Positions 17,568 to 25,176 of a stretch of 64,000 nt of DNA are shown one piece after another; positions within the stretch are counted from its first letter, which is position 1; every line of letters starts with the position of its first letter. The notes under the pieces were generated by a model. The model saw nothing but the letters and a program-made list of their open reading frames with translations, had not been told where the DNA came from and did no database searches. The stretch is from NCBI RefSeq assembly GCF_023243045.1, contig NZ_JALKFX010000016.1:21571-85570 (forward strand), written 5' to 3'. A program made the position numbers and the translations under genes. The DNA comes from Frankia sp. AgB32. Its GTDB lineage: Bacteria > Actinomycetota > Actinomycetes > Frankiales > Frankiaceae.

Positions 17568-18842
17568 ACCACCCCACTGCACGGGCTGGTGCCCCGGCGG
17601 CTGGCACCGATCGTCGCGAGCCGCATGGCGGAGGAGCCCGTGGTGCTCCTGCAGGGTCCTCGGTCGGTGGGGAAGTCCACCCTGCTCCGCAGCCTCGCCG
17701 CCGAGCTCGGCGCGGAACTGGTGGACCTCGACGACGTGGCCGTCCGCGACGCCGTGGCCAGGGATCCCGGGTTGTTCGTCTCCGGTGCACGGCCGGTCTG
17801 TATCGACGAGTACCAGCACGTTCCGCTCGTGCTCGACGCCATAAAGGCGGAGCTCAACCGCGATGGCCGGCCCGGCCGGTTCGTCCTCACGGGTTCGGCG
17901 CGGCACGAGGCGCTGCCCCGCGCCGCCCAGGCGCTCACCGGCCGGTTGCACCGGCTGCCCGTCTACCCGCTGTCGCAGGGCGAGCTGCGCGGGTCCCGTG
18001 AGCATCTACTCGACGACCTGTTCACCGAGCCGGCCGCCGCCGTCGCGGCCGCCGCGGGCCGGCCGTCGCGGACGAGCCGGGAGGAGTACATCGATGCCGT
18101 CACCGCGGGTGGTTTTCCCTCGGCGCTGGGACGGGCGTCCCTGGCCTCGCGCAACCGCTGGTTCGACGACTATGTGAGCCTCAGCGTCGAACGCGACGTG
18201 CGGGACGTGAGCAGGATTCGCCAGGCCGCCTCGCTGCCGGCCCTGCTGGAGCGGCTGGCCGGGCAGACCGCGCAGGTACTCAGGATCGCTCGGGCCGCGT
18301 CCAGTGTCCGCCTCGACGAAGGGACCGCGCAGAGCTATGTGCGGCTGCTCGAGGCGGTGTTCCTGCTCTACCGGCTGCCGGCCTGGGGCACCACGCTCAC
18401 GACCCGCTCGACCGCGTCACCGAAGATTCATGTGCTGGATTCCGGGGTCGCCGCCCGGCTGCTGCGCCTGACCCCGGCGAAACTGGCGGCGCGCAGCCCG
18501 ACGGCGCTGACCGAGTTCGGCCACCTGTTGGAGACGTTCGCCGTGACCGAGCTGCTCAAGCAGGTCTCCTGGGCGGACTGGCTCGGCGGGGTCGGCCACT
18601 GGCGCACGCACGACGGGGAGGAAGTTGATCTGGTGGTCGAGCGCGACGACGGCGCGCTGCTCGCCTTCGAGGTCAAGGCGGCAGGTCGGGTGCCGGGAGA
18701 GGATCTTGCGCCGCTGCGCAAGCTGCGCGACGCGGCCGGTGATGCGTTCGTCGCCGGGGTGGCGCTCTACCTGGGAGCGCGTTCCTACACCTACGAGGAC
18801 CGCCTGCACGTCATGCCCGTCGATCGGATCTGGGCACCGTAG
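17565..18842 (+). CDS. AAA ATPase with DUF4143 nuclease-like C-terminus
   Basis: This 425-residue protein has the AAA_14/DUF4143 layout. The P-loop is LLQGPRSVGKSTLLRSL near residues 28-44, with Walker B-like VCIDEYQHVPLVLDAIK and a sensor-type RFVLTGSARH. The C-terminal DUF4143 region contains EFGHLLETFAVTELLKQ and a restriction-endonuclease-like core, HDGEEVDLVVE...LAFEVKAA, with the Asp and Glu-x-Lys typical of PD-(D/E)xK folds. Such proteins are common in accessory DNA and their role is not established. The lower-GC upstream region and leaderless promoter fit acquisition. Confidence 0.85.
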   Translation: MTTPLHGLVPRRLAPIVASRMAEEPVVLLQGPRSVGKSTLLRSLAAELGAELVDLDDVAVRDAVARDPGLFVSGARPVCIDEYQHVPLVLDAIKAELNRDGRPGRFVLTGSARHEALPRAAQALTGRLHRLPVYPLSQGELRGSREHLLDDLFTEPAAAVAAAAGRPSRTSREEYIDAVTAGGFPSALGRASLASRNRWFDDYVSLSVERDVRDVSRIRQAASLPALLERLAGQTAQVLRIARAASSVRLDEGTAQSYVRLLEAVFLLYRLPAWGTTLTTRSTASPKIHVLDSGVAARLLRLTPAKLAARSPTALTEFGHLLETFAVTELLKQVSWADWLGGVGHWRTHDGEEVDLVVERDDGALLAFEVKAAGRVPGEDLAPLRKLRDAAGDAFVAGVALYLGARSYTYEDRLHVMPVDRIWAP

Positions 18843-18968
18843 CCGGGGCCGGACCCGGAATCGGCGTGTGTCGGTGGGCCACTCCCACCCGAATATGCCG
18901 GACAGTGGTTACCTGGCTCCCTGGAGTGGCCGAAGCCGGGATGGCGAACGACCACCTTCCGAGGGGCG

Positions 18969-20084
18969 GTGGCGAGCGCGGTGAAGGCGATCAGGGTGGC
19001 GGCGGCCGCGGCGATGACGGCCACGGTCACGATGACCGGCGTGGCGCTGGCAACCGGAGTGGCGCTGGCTGCGGCACCCGCCGCGGTGGTGCAGCCGGCC
19101 GCGGTCGCGGTGGTGCAGCCGGTGGACCTCGGCGCCCTGCCGGGCATCACCACGAACAGCGCGACCGCGATCAACGATCGCGGCGACGTCGTCGGCTCCG
19201 GCTACAACTCGGCCTACGACAGCCACGGTTTCCGCTGGTCGCGGGGGGTGCTCACCGCCCTTCCCGACACCGCGCGGGCACCGTTGAGAATCACCAACGC
19301 CGGGCAGATCGCCGGCAACCTCCCGGGCCGCTCCTACTCCCCGGGTTTCGTGATCCGTCCCGGCGGCGCGCCGCTCGGCCTCGGGTTCTCCGTGGCCGAC
19401 CAGGGCGAGGGCGGCCAGGTGGTCGGGACGGGCCCGGTCGCCGGCGGGACGCACGCGATGCTCTGGCGCGACGGCCACACCTTCGACCTCGGCGCGCCCG
19501 CCGGTCACACCAGTGACGCCCGCGCGGTCAGCGACAACGGGTGGATCCTCGCCGAGATCCAGAGCGGCGATCACCGGGACGACCACTTCGCCCGCTGGAT
19601 CCAGGGCCGCTGGGTGCCCCTGCCCACCGCGGGCGGCTACGGCTCCGACATCAACAGCCGCGGTGACGTCGTCGGCTGGGCCACGACCCCGGCAGGCAGC
19701 ACCCACGCCATGCAGTGGCAGGGCGACCGCGCCATCGATCTGGACCCGCAGGATCCCCTCAGCACGGCGCTGGCCATCAACGACGCCGGGCAGATCCTCG
19801 GGTCGACGTTCGACCCGGTCACCGACCTCGGGCACATCCTGCTCTGGGATCAGGGCCGCCGGATCGACCTGGGCACCTTCGGCGGCGAGTTCGCCCGGCC
19901 GATCGCCCTCAACGGCCGCGGCGACGTCGTCGTCCTGACCAGCACCGCAGCGTTCCGCTGGAGCCACGGCCGCACGGTGCGCCTCGCCGGCGCCGGCGTG
20001 CCCACGGCGATCAACAACCGCGGCCAGGTCGTCGGCACCCTCCTGCGACCCGACGGCACCAGCCACGCCGCTCTGTGGACCTGA
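18969..20084 (+). CDS. Exported HAF-repeat protein
   Basis: The protein has 371 residues from the GTG at 18969, with GAGGGGCG just upstream. An N-terminal signal region (MTGVALATGVALAAAPAA) is followed by seven to eight repeats of the HAF type, each with AINDRGDVVG-, AINDAGQILG- or AINNRGQVVG-like turns and a HxFxW/HAMLW strand. These repeats are predicted to build a beta-propeller-like extracellular domain. Its role is unknown; proteins of this type are often cell-surface or secreted. It is a single gene, convergent with the SWIM gene behind it. Confidence 0.85.
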   Translation: MASAVKAIRVAAAAAMTATVTMTGVALATGVALAAAPAAVVQPAAVAVVQPVDLGALPGITTNSATAINDRGDVVGSGYNSAYDSHGFRWSRGVLTALPDTARAPLRITNAGQIAGNLPGRSYSPGFVIRPGGAPLGLGFSVADQGEGGQVVGTGPVAGGTHAMLWRDGHTFDLGAPAGHTSDARAVSDNGWILAEIQSGDHRDDHFARWIQGRWVPLPTAGGYGSDINSRGDVVGWATTPAGSTHAMQWQGDRAIDLDPQDPLSTALAINDAGQILGSTFDPVTDLGHILLWDQGRRIDLGTFGGEFARPIALNGRGDVVVLTSTAAFRWSHGRTVRLAGAGVPTAINNRGQVVGTLLRPDGTSHAALWT

Positions 20085-20111
20085 CCGCGGTGACAGCGGC
20101 GAAGAGCGCGA

Positions 20112-21032
20112 TCAGCGGTCCAGTGCCGTGTGGTAGGCGGTGAATCCCTCGGCGCCGAGGAGGTCGGTGTAGCTGTCCGGGGCGTCCAGGCAGGAGTCCA
20201 GGTCGGCGGAGCCGACCAGGGCGGCGAGGCGCTGGCCGAGCTCGATCGGATCGGGCCGCAGTTCCTCGCACAGCCGCAGGTGCAGCGCCGCGAGGGCGTC
20301 GGCGACCTCGCCGGATTCGTCGGTGTCGTAGGCGTCCCAGGCGTCCAGCAGATACCCGGCGAGTTTGTCCCAGACGCCGACGGCGTCCTCCACCACGTCG
20401 ACGAACCCGGCGCTCGCCGGGCGCACCGCGACGATCTCCAGCTCGGCGAGCATGTCCCGGCCCGCGTCCAGCAGATCGTGCAGTTCCCAGCGGTCGTTGC
20501 TGTCCGGTATCCGCCCGGTGTGACGCACCAGGGCGCGCAGCCGCGCCAGCTCACCGGCGTCCGCCGGCCCGAGCCGGCCGGCCCGCTGCAGCACCCTGGC
20601 CTCGAACAGCCGATCCTCCGCGGCCTGCGTCACGACGAGGCGCACCAGCTCCGCCCGGGTCAGACTCGCCGCCGCCTCGGCGACCAGCCGATCCTCGTCA
20701 CCGTCGGTATCGGCGGCGCGGGACACGGCCATCGAGGTCCAGGAGATCCCCGCGTCGCGGGCGGCCAGCACCGCCGCTACCGCATGCTCGCAGGGCTGAC
20801 CGGCGCTGTCGCTGTCGCGGTCGCAGTCGACCACCAGCGCTCGGCTGACCACGGTGACGAACACCTGCGTCTGCCCACCCCGAGGCTCCGCCACCGAGGC
20901 CCGCACCCCGCCGTCGACAGAGGTCAGCCCACTGACCGACCCCTGTGCGACATGCTCACGCCCGGCCTGCCCAGCACTGGGACCCGCTGCCGCGATCAAC
21001 GCTTCAACATCCACCGAAACCGCCACGCGCAC
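20112..21032 (-). CDS. SWIM zinc-finger-like protein
   Basis: This is a protein of about 306 residues; the frame is open to 21212 but the homology-like part starts near the GTG at 21032. The N-terminal domain VDVEALIAAAGPSAGQAG is followed by a SWIM-like motif, VVDCDRDSDSAGQPCEHAVAAVLA. It keeps the CxH half, but only one Cys of the usual CxC half is evident, so zinc binding may be weak or altered. The C-terminal 200 residues are helical and unrecognised. It is the last gene of a three-gene minus-strand set with the two genes upstream. Confidence 0.6.
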   Translation of the reverse strand: MRVAVSVDVEALIAAAGPSAGQAGREHVAQGSVSGLTSVDGGVRASVAEPRGGQTQVFVTVVSRALVVDCDRDSDSAGQPCEHAVAAVLAARDAGISWTSMAVSRAADTDGDEDRLVAEAAASLTRAELVRLVVTQAAEDRLFEARVLQRAGRLGPADAGELARLRALVRHTGRIPDSNDRWELHDLLDAGRDMLAELEIVAVRPASAGFVDVVEDAVGVWDKLAGYLLDAWDAYDTDESGEVADALAALHLRLCEELRPDPIELGQRLAALVGSADLDSCLDAPDSYTDLLGAEGFTAYHTALDR

Positions 21033-21214
21033 ATCCAACCGCGCACCGCGACCAGGCCATCGTCCGGGGTCTGTCGACCCACGAAGGCGACGGGGGCAGT
21101 GCCCCGGCCGGACTCCGGTAGTGCCGGCGTCCCACCTCCAGCGTCCGCCCGTTGCGCCCGGCCAGGGCGGCGATTCCCTCAACCGGACAAAGGCGTGCCG
21201 CTCACGAGCCACGT

Positions 21215-22375
21215 TCAGAGATCCGCGAGGTCAAGGCGGTCGAGGAGACTGGGTTTGCGCGCATGGCGCTGCCGGAGGTCCGCGCACCGCTGGGTGAACT
21301 CGTGCGACCGGGCGTTGCGCTCGGTCACGATCCGAAGGTCGGCGAGGAGCGCTACAGCCGTGTCGTAGTCGGTCTGCTTACGGGTCTCGATCAGCGCGTC
21401 CACACGGGCCCAGGCCGCCGGTTCGTCTCGGGCCAGCTCTGCCAGCCGTTGTTCGTGGGCGAGAACCCGGGCGGCTTCGCGGCGTGCTTCCTCCTTGGCC
21501 TGCATCGCGGCCTGCCGGCGCTGCCGTTCGGCGCGCCCGTGCGCCGCGCCGTCCAGAAGATCGCCCACGGTGCGGCCGGGCGGAGCAACAACGCTCGGGC
21601 GGGTGTCATCGCGGAATCGGCGCAGGAGCTCCAGCCGGACGGCCGCGGCCTGATCCTGCGCGACGCGCAGTATCAGGCGATCCTTCTCCGCTCCTGGCAG
21701 TTCCCTCACCCAGGCGGTGAGGCGGTCGGGATCGTCGGCGGGTTCGTCGAGCGGCGGGCTTGTCTCGGCCGCGATCGCGAGCAGGTCGTCGTCGAGGCGG
21801 AGGAAGTCGGCCAGCGCGCGCTGCGACGCGGTGAGGGCGCCCAGCCCGGCGGGTACCGGCGGTTCGCGTTCGCCGTCCACGTCTCGGTCAAAGGCATCTT
21901 CGTCACGCTCCCACCTGCCATACCCGGCCAGCCAGGCCAGATACAGCGCGCGAAGGTCACCGGCGGCGAGCTCGGCCCGAATGCCGACGATGGCGGACAG
22001 GAATCCCTGCGGTTCAAGGTCCCAGTCGCCGGATTCGTCCTCGCTCGTGAGATCGAGGACGAGATACTGACCAGCGGTCCGGACTGTGACATGGTTGTCG
22101 ACGCAGTATCGCTCGACCGCCTCCAGACCGAGCAGGCTTCGCGGCAGGCGGAGCAGAATCCGCCGGGTTCCCCAGTTGGCCAGATAGAGGTGGGCGTCGT
22201 AGTACCGATCCACCAGCTCGTCCGGATCGCCGCGGAAATCGCCCCGGTGATACTCGTTGACGAAGCTGGTGGCGGTGATCCTGGCCCGGGTGGACAGCGC
22301 GCGCACCGCGGCCAGGGCCTGCGCGTCGAGGGGCCGGTCTACCGCGAGAAACTCGTAGTACTGGTACTCGCTCAA
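21215..22375 (-). CDS. Conserved SWIM-associated hypothetical protein
   Basis: This 386-residue protein opens with MSEYQYYEFLAVDRPLD and RITATSFVNEYHRGDFRGDP, then HLYLANWGTRRILLRLPRSL. I recognise this family as one that travels with SWIM zinc-finger proteins in bacterial genomes; its function is not known. The C-terminal third is a long charged helix rich in Glu, Arg and Ala (about residues 260-330), probably a coiled coil. Its ATG overlaps the stop of the upstream gene as ATGA. The downstream SWIM gene completes the set. Confidence 0.8.
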   Translation of the reverse strand: MSEYQYYEFLAVDRPLDAQALAAVRALSTRARITATSFVNEYHRGDFRGDPDELVDRYYDAHLYLANWGTRRILLRLPRSLLGLEAVERYCVDNHVTVRTAGQYLVLDLTSEDESGDWDLEPQGFLSAIVGIRAELAAGDLRALYLAWLAGYGRWERDEDAFDRDVDGEREPPVPAGLGALTASQRALADFLRLDDDLLAIAAETSPPLDEPADDPDRLTAWVRELPGAEKDRLILRVAQDQAAAVRLELLRRFRDDTRPSVVAPPGRTVGDLLDGAAHGRAERQRRQAAMQAKEEARREAARVLAHEQRLAELARDEPAAWARVDALIETRKQTDYDTAVALLADLRIVTERNARSHEFTQRCADLRQRHARKPSLLDRLDLADL

Positions 22376-22722
22376 CGCCCGTCCCGCGAGTGCTTCGCCG
22401 TGAACGGAACCGCGCGGAAGCCCGAGTCGTCCCCCCGGTGAAAGAACAGATGACCGGTGAGCGCCCCGTCCTTGCCCAGCTCGACCCAGCCGCGCCCGCT
22501 GACCTCATCGCCCTCGTCGCTACCGACCCAACTGAACTCCACGAAAGGCCGGCCGTCGCGCTGGGTGAAGTGGCAGTCCATCTCCCCCCGGACGGCGATG
22601 AATCCGAACTCGCCTGTCCCCTTCCCGGTGAACGCGATGAAGCCGGGCCTGACGAGGTCGATGGCCTCCTGATCCCACAGGTCCATCGCCACGATCCGCC
22701 ATCGCCCTGCCAGGCCCGCCAT
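22372..22722 (-). CDS. Small conserved beta-barrel-like protein of the SWIM set
   Basis: This 116-residue protein begins MAGLAGRWRIVAMDLWDQEAID and ends HLFFHRGDDSGFRAVPF, with MDCHFTQRDGRPFVEFSW in the middle. The strand-rich pattern and spacing resemble a conserved family often seen directly upstream of the SWIM-associated gene; no function is known to me. I chose the ATG at 22722 because GGAGGA lies five bases before it, and an earlier GTG would include that site. Its stop overlaps the next start by four bases, so it heads the operon. Confidence 0.8.
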   Translation of the reverse strand: MAGLAGRWRIVAMDLWDQEAIDLVRPGFIAFTGKGTGEFGFIAVRGEMDCHFTQRDGRPFVEFSWVGSDEGDEVSGRGWVELGKDGALTGHLFFHRGDDSGFRAVPFTAKHSRDGR

Positions 22723-22896
22723 ACGATCCTCCACCGTCGCCGTTGCCGTCGGGTGCCCGAAGCGTATCCGGGCAGGCGGATACGCCCCGAGTGCACGCTC
22801 GGGTGCTCAGGACACTCGCGCGGCCCGGGACGTTACTCGCTGTCGGGATGGTGCGTTCCGGCTGTGTCCGTCATGTCGTACGAATAACCTGCATCG

Positions 22897-23433
22897 GTGG
22901 ATCTGGATCCGTTGAGTGTCCCGGCTCTGGTCGCCGTCATCACAGCAGTCCTGGCGGGCACCGCGAGTGAGGCCGGCGTACAGGTGTGGAACGCGCTGCG
23001 GAGCCTGGTCGGCCGGGCTTTCGGCTCCGGTTCGACCCCGGACGAGCTGGTCGAACGGGACCTCGCGGGGCCCGAGGCCGACGCGGGGGCGATCGAGACG
23101 CTGTCCCGGCACCTGGCCGCCCGGGCGCTGCTCGATCCCGACTTCGCCGACGCGCTGCGGGCCTGGACGGCGACCGCGACCGCGACCGCCGGGGAGGACG
23201 CCGCCGGGTCGGTGACGAACATCGTGGGCGATCAGGCCCACATCGAGGGCGGCCTCGTCCAGACCCGTGACGTGTACGGCTCCATCACTCTCGGCGGGGC
23301 CGGCCACGGAAACAGATCGGCACGACCGACAGCGACGATGGGCGAGAGTTCCCGTCGGGCCGGACGCCGGCCTGGGCCACGGTGCGTCGCCACCGCCTGG
23401 TTCTGGCGATTGTCCACAATGTCACCTCGATGA
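22897..23433 (+). CDS. Effector-associated-type small protein, damaged 3' end
   Basis: The gene starts at a GTG (22897) without a ribosome binding site, so it may be leaderless. The first 130 residues look real: a hydrophobic helix (PALVAVITAVLAGTASEAG), a helical middle, and the strand repeat VTNIVGDQAHIEGGLVQ-TRDVYGSITLG. I associate that strand repeat with small proteins beside STAND/TIR-type conflict genes in actinobacteria, with moderate certainty. After that, about 45 residues are Arg-rich and without pattern, while a different frame from about 23283 reads sensibly. The 3' end is therefore probably lost by deletion or frameshift. Confidence 0.5.
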   Translation: MDLDPLSVPALVAVITAVLAGTASEAGVQVWNALRSLVGRAFGSGSTPDELVERDLAGPEADAGAIETLSRHLAARALLDPDFADALRAWTATATATAGEDAAGSVTNIVGDQAHIEGGLVQTRDVYGSITLGGAGHGNRSARPTATMGESSRRAGRRPGPRCVATAWFWRLSTMSPR

Positions 23434-23640
23434 CCCGACTTCTGGACGTGCTGGTTGTCTTCGATGCCGACCCGCGGGTCCAGGTGGTGTTCACCTGGAC
23501 CGAATCCTCACCCTTCGCCCACGGCGTTCAGGAGTTTCTCGACGCGGCGGGCGCCCTGACCATTCCCTGGTCGCAGGCGATGACCATCGACGTCGATCTG
23601 GCCATCACCGCCAGGCCCGCCCGCCGACGCGTCGAGGGCA
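23283..23640 (+). pseudogene. N-terminal fragment of a conflict-associated gene
   Basis: From 23283 the frame reads GREFPSGRTPAWATVRRHRL, then VLAIVHNVTSMTRLLDVLVV and DADPRVQVVFTWTESSPF, then IPWSQAMTIDVDLAITA. I recall this as the N-terminal core of an actinobacterial family of several hundred residues in which a Tyr-Gly-Gly-rich segment follows DLAI(T/A)A. Here it breaks off near 23605 into unrelated sequence. The only start is a GTG at 23382, inside the fragment. I treat it as a remnant of the partner of the gene just upstream. The family function is not known to me. Confidence 0.4.
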
Positions 23641-23931
23641 GGGCAGCGGTGATCGGTGTTACCCGCGCGGCTGGCTGCCCGGGCTTTCAGCGAACAGTCA
23701 TGGAGTGCGCGAACGCGAGTTTCTCAGTCACCGTTCGCCCCTCCGGGGACCCAACCATGGTCCAGGTGGACGGCAATGGACCACCGATATCGCCACACGG
23801 TAGACCCATGTCCCGGTGACGCCTCGACCCCCGGCCGGAGGTGACTGGCGATCGTACTAAATTCAGGTTTTTACGCCGTCCCGCACGTCGTCGACGAGCG
23901 GGGAAGGATTCACTGATCCGCGGGGGATGAC
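23641..23931. other. Non-coding spacer after the broken pair
   Basis: About 290 bp between the remnant and the SbcD-like gene. A slightly AT-richer patch (23850-23880) may hold the promoter of the SbcD-like gene. I saw no gene or repeat. Confidence 0.4.
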
Positions 23932-25176
23932 GTGCGTCTTGTTCATGCCGCTGACCTTCATCTGGACAGTCCCCTGCGCGGGCTGTCCAGGCTCGGCGAC
24001 GACGCACTGGCCCATCAGCTACGCGAGGCGACCCGCCGGGCGTTGGAGAACCTCACGGAACTGACGGTTACCTGCGGGGCGGACGCGCTGCTGCTTGCCG
24101 GCGACATCTACGACGGGAACTGGCCGGACTACGCGACCGGACGGTTCTTCGGGGACCAGCTCAGTCGGCTGCACGACGAAAACATTCCGGTGTTCCTGGT
24201 CCGCGGCAACCATGATGCCCAGAGCACGATCACGCGGTCCCTGCGCCTGCCCCCGAACGTCACCCTGTTCGACACCGACAAGGCCGGCACCGCCGTTGTC
24301 GACGACCTCGGGCTGGCGGTGCACGGGCAGAGCTATGCCACCCCCGACGTCGGGACGAATCTGGCCCGGGCCTACCCGGATGCCGTCGCCGGCCTGACCA
24401 ACGTCGGGTTGCTGCACACCGCCGTCCAGGGCGCCGAGGGCCACGCGCCGTACGCGCCGTGCACCGTCGATGATCTCACCCGGACCGGTTACGACTACTT
24501 CGCGCTGGGCCACGTCCACACCCACCGGACCTTCGGTGACGGCCGGCGGGTCGCCGCGTACAGCGGGAACCTGCAGGGACGCCATCCTCGGGAAGGCGGT
24601 CCGAAGGGCGCACTCGTCGTCGACCTCGAACCTGGCGAGGCACCGCGGATCCGCCTGGAACCGTGCGATGTGGCCCGCTGGGCGACGCTGCGCCTCGACG
24701 TGGCGGCGTGCCGCACGTTCGACGACGTCCTGAGCTGCGCCGACCAGGCGCTGCGCGCGGCGCGCGCCGAGACGGGTGAGCGGCCGCTGGTCGCGCGGGT
24801 CACCGTCGTCGGCGCCTCCCCGGCCGCGCCCGCGCTGACCGACACCGAACGCCTGCACGCGGAACTGGCGGCGCTGGCGGCCGGGATCGACGCGGTGGCC
24901 CTGGAGAAGATCGAGGTCAGGGCGACGAGCCCGCGCCCGCCCACCACGGTCGACCCGGAGCTGGCAGCGGGGATCCGTGCCGCCGTCGAGGGCTTCGCCG
25001 GGGACACCGAGCGGCTCGCCCGTCTCGCCGAACCCCTGGAACGCGAGGTCGGACGAGACCTGCGGCGCGCGGGTCTGCTCGACCTGGGCGATCACGCGGT
25101 GCTGGCCGAGCTCGCCCGCCGGGCCGGGGCCGACCTGTTCACCCGGCTCGCCGGCGACGGCTGCGAGGAGCAGTGA
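23932..25176 (+). CDS. SbcD/YhaO-like metallophosphoesterase, DNA exonuclease subunit
   Basis: This 414-residue calcineurin-type phosphoesterase is the likely nuclease partner of the following ATPase. Metal-binding motifs are in order: AADLHLDSP (Asp8, His10), LLAGDIYDG, VRGNHDAQ, then FALGHVHTHR and YSGNLQG. The C-terminal capping region (about residues 240-414) is helical and Ala/Arg-rich. GGGGGATGAC precedes the GTG start. Its TGA overlaps the ATG of the ATPase gene (TGATG), so the two are translationally coupled, as in SbcCD, Mre11-Rad50 and YhaON. Such complexes process DNA ends and hairpins. It lies beside other conflict genes. Confidence 0.88.
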   Translation: MRLVHAADLHLDSPLRGLSRLGDDALAHQLREATRRALENLTELTVTCGADALLLAGDIYDGNWPDYATGRFFGDQLSRLHDENIPVFLVRGNHDAQSTITRSLRLPPNVTLFDTDKAGTAVVDDLGLAVHGQSYATPDVGTNLARAYPDAVAGLTNVGLLHTAVQGAEGHAPYAPCTVDDLTRTGYDYFALGHVHTHRTFGDGRRVAAYSGNLQGRHPREGGPKGALVVDLEPGEAPRIRLEPCDVARWATLRLDVAACRTFDDVLSCADQALRAARAETGERPLVARVTVVGASPAAPALTDTERLHAELAALAAGIDAVALEKIEVRATSPRPPTTVDPELAAGIRAAVEGFAGDTERLARLAEPLEREVGRDLRRAGLLDLGDHAVLAELARRAGADLFTRLAGDGCEEQ

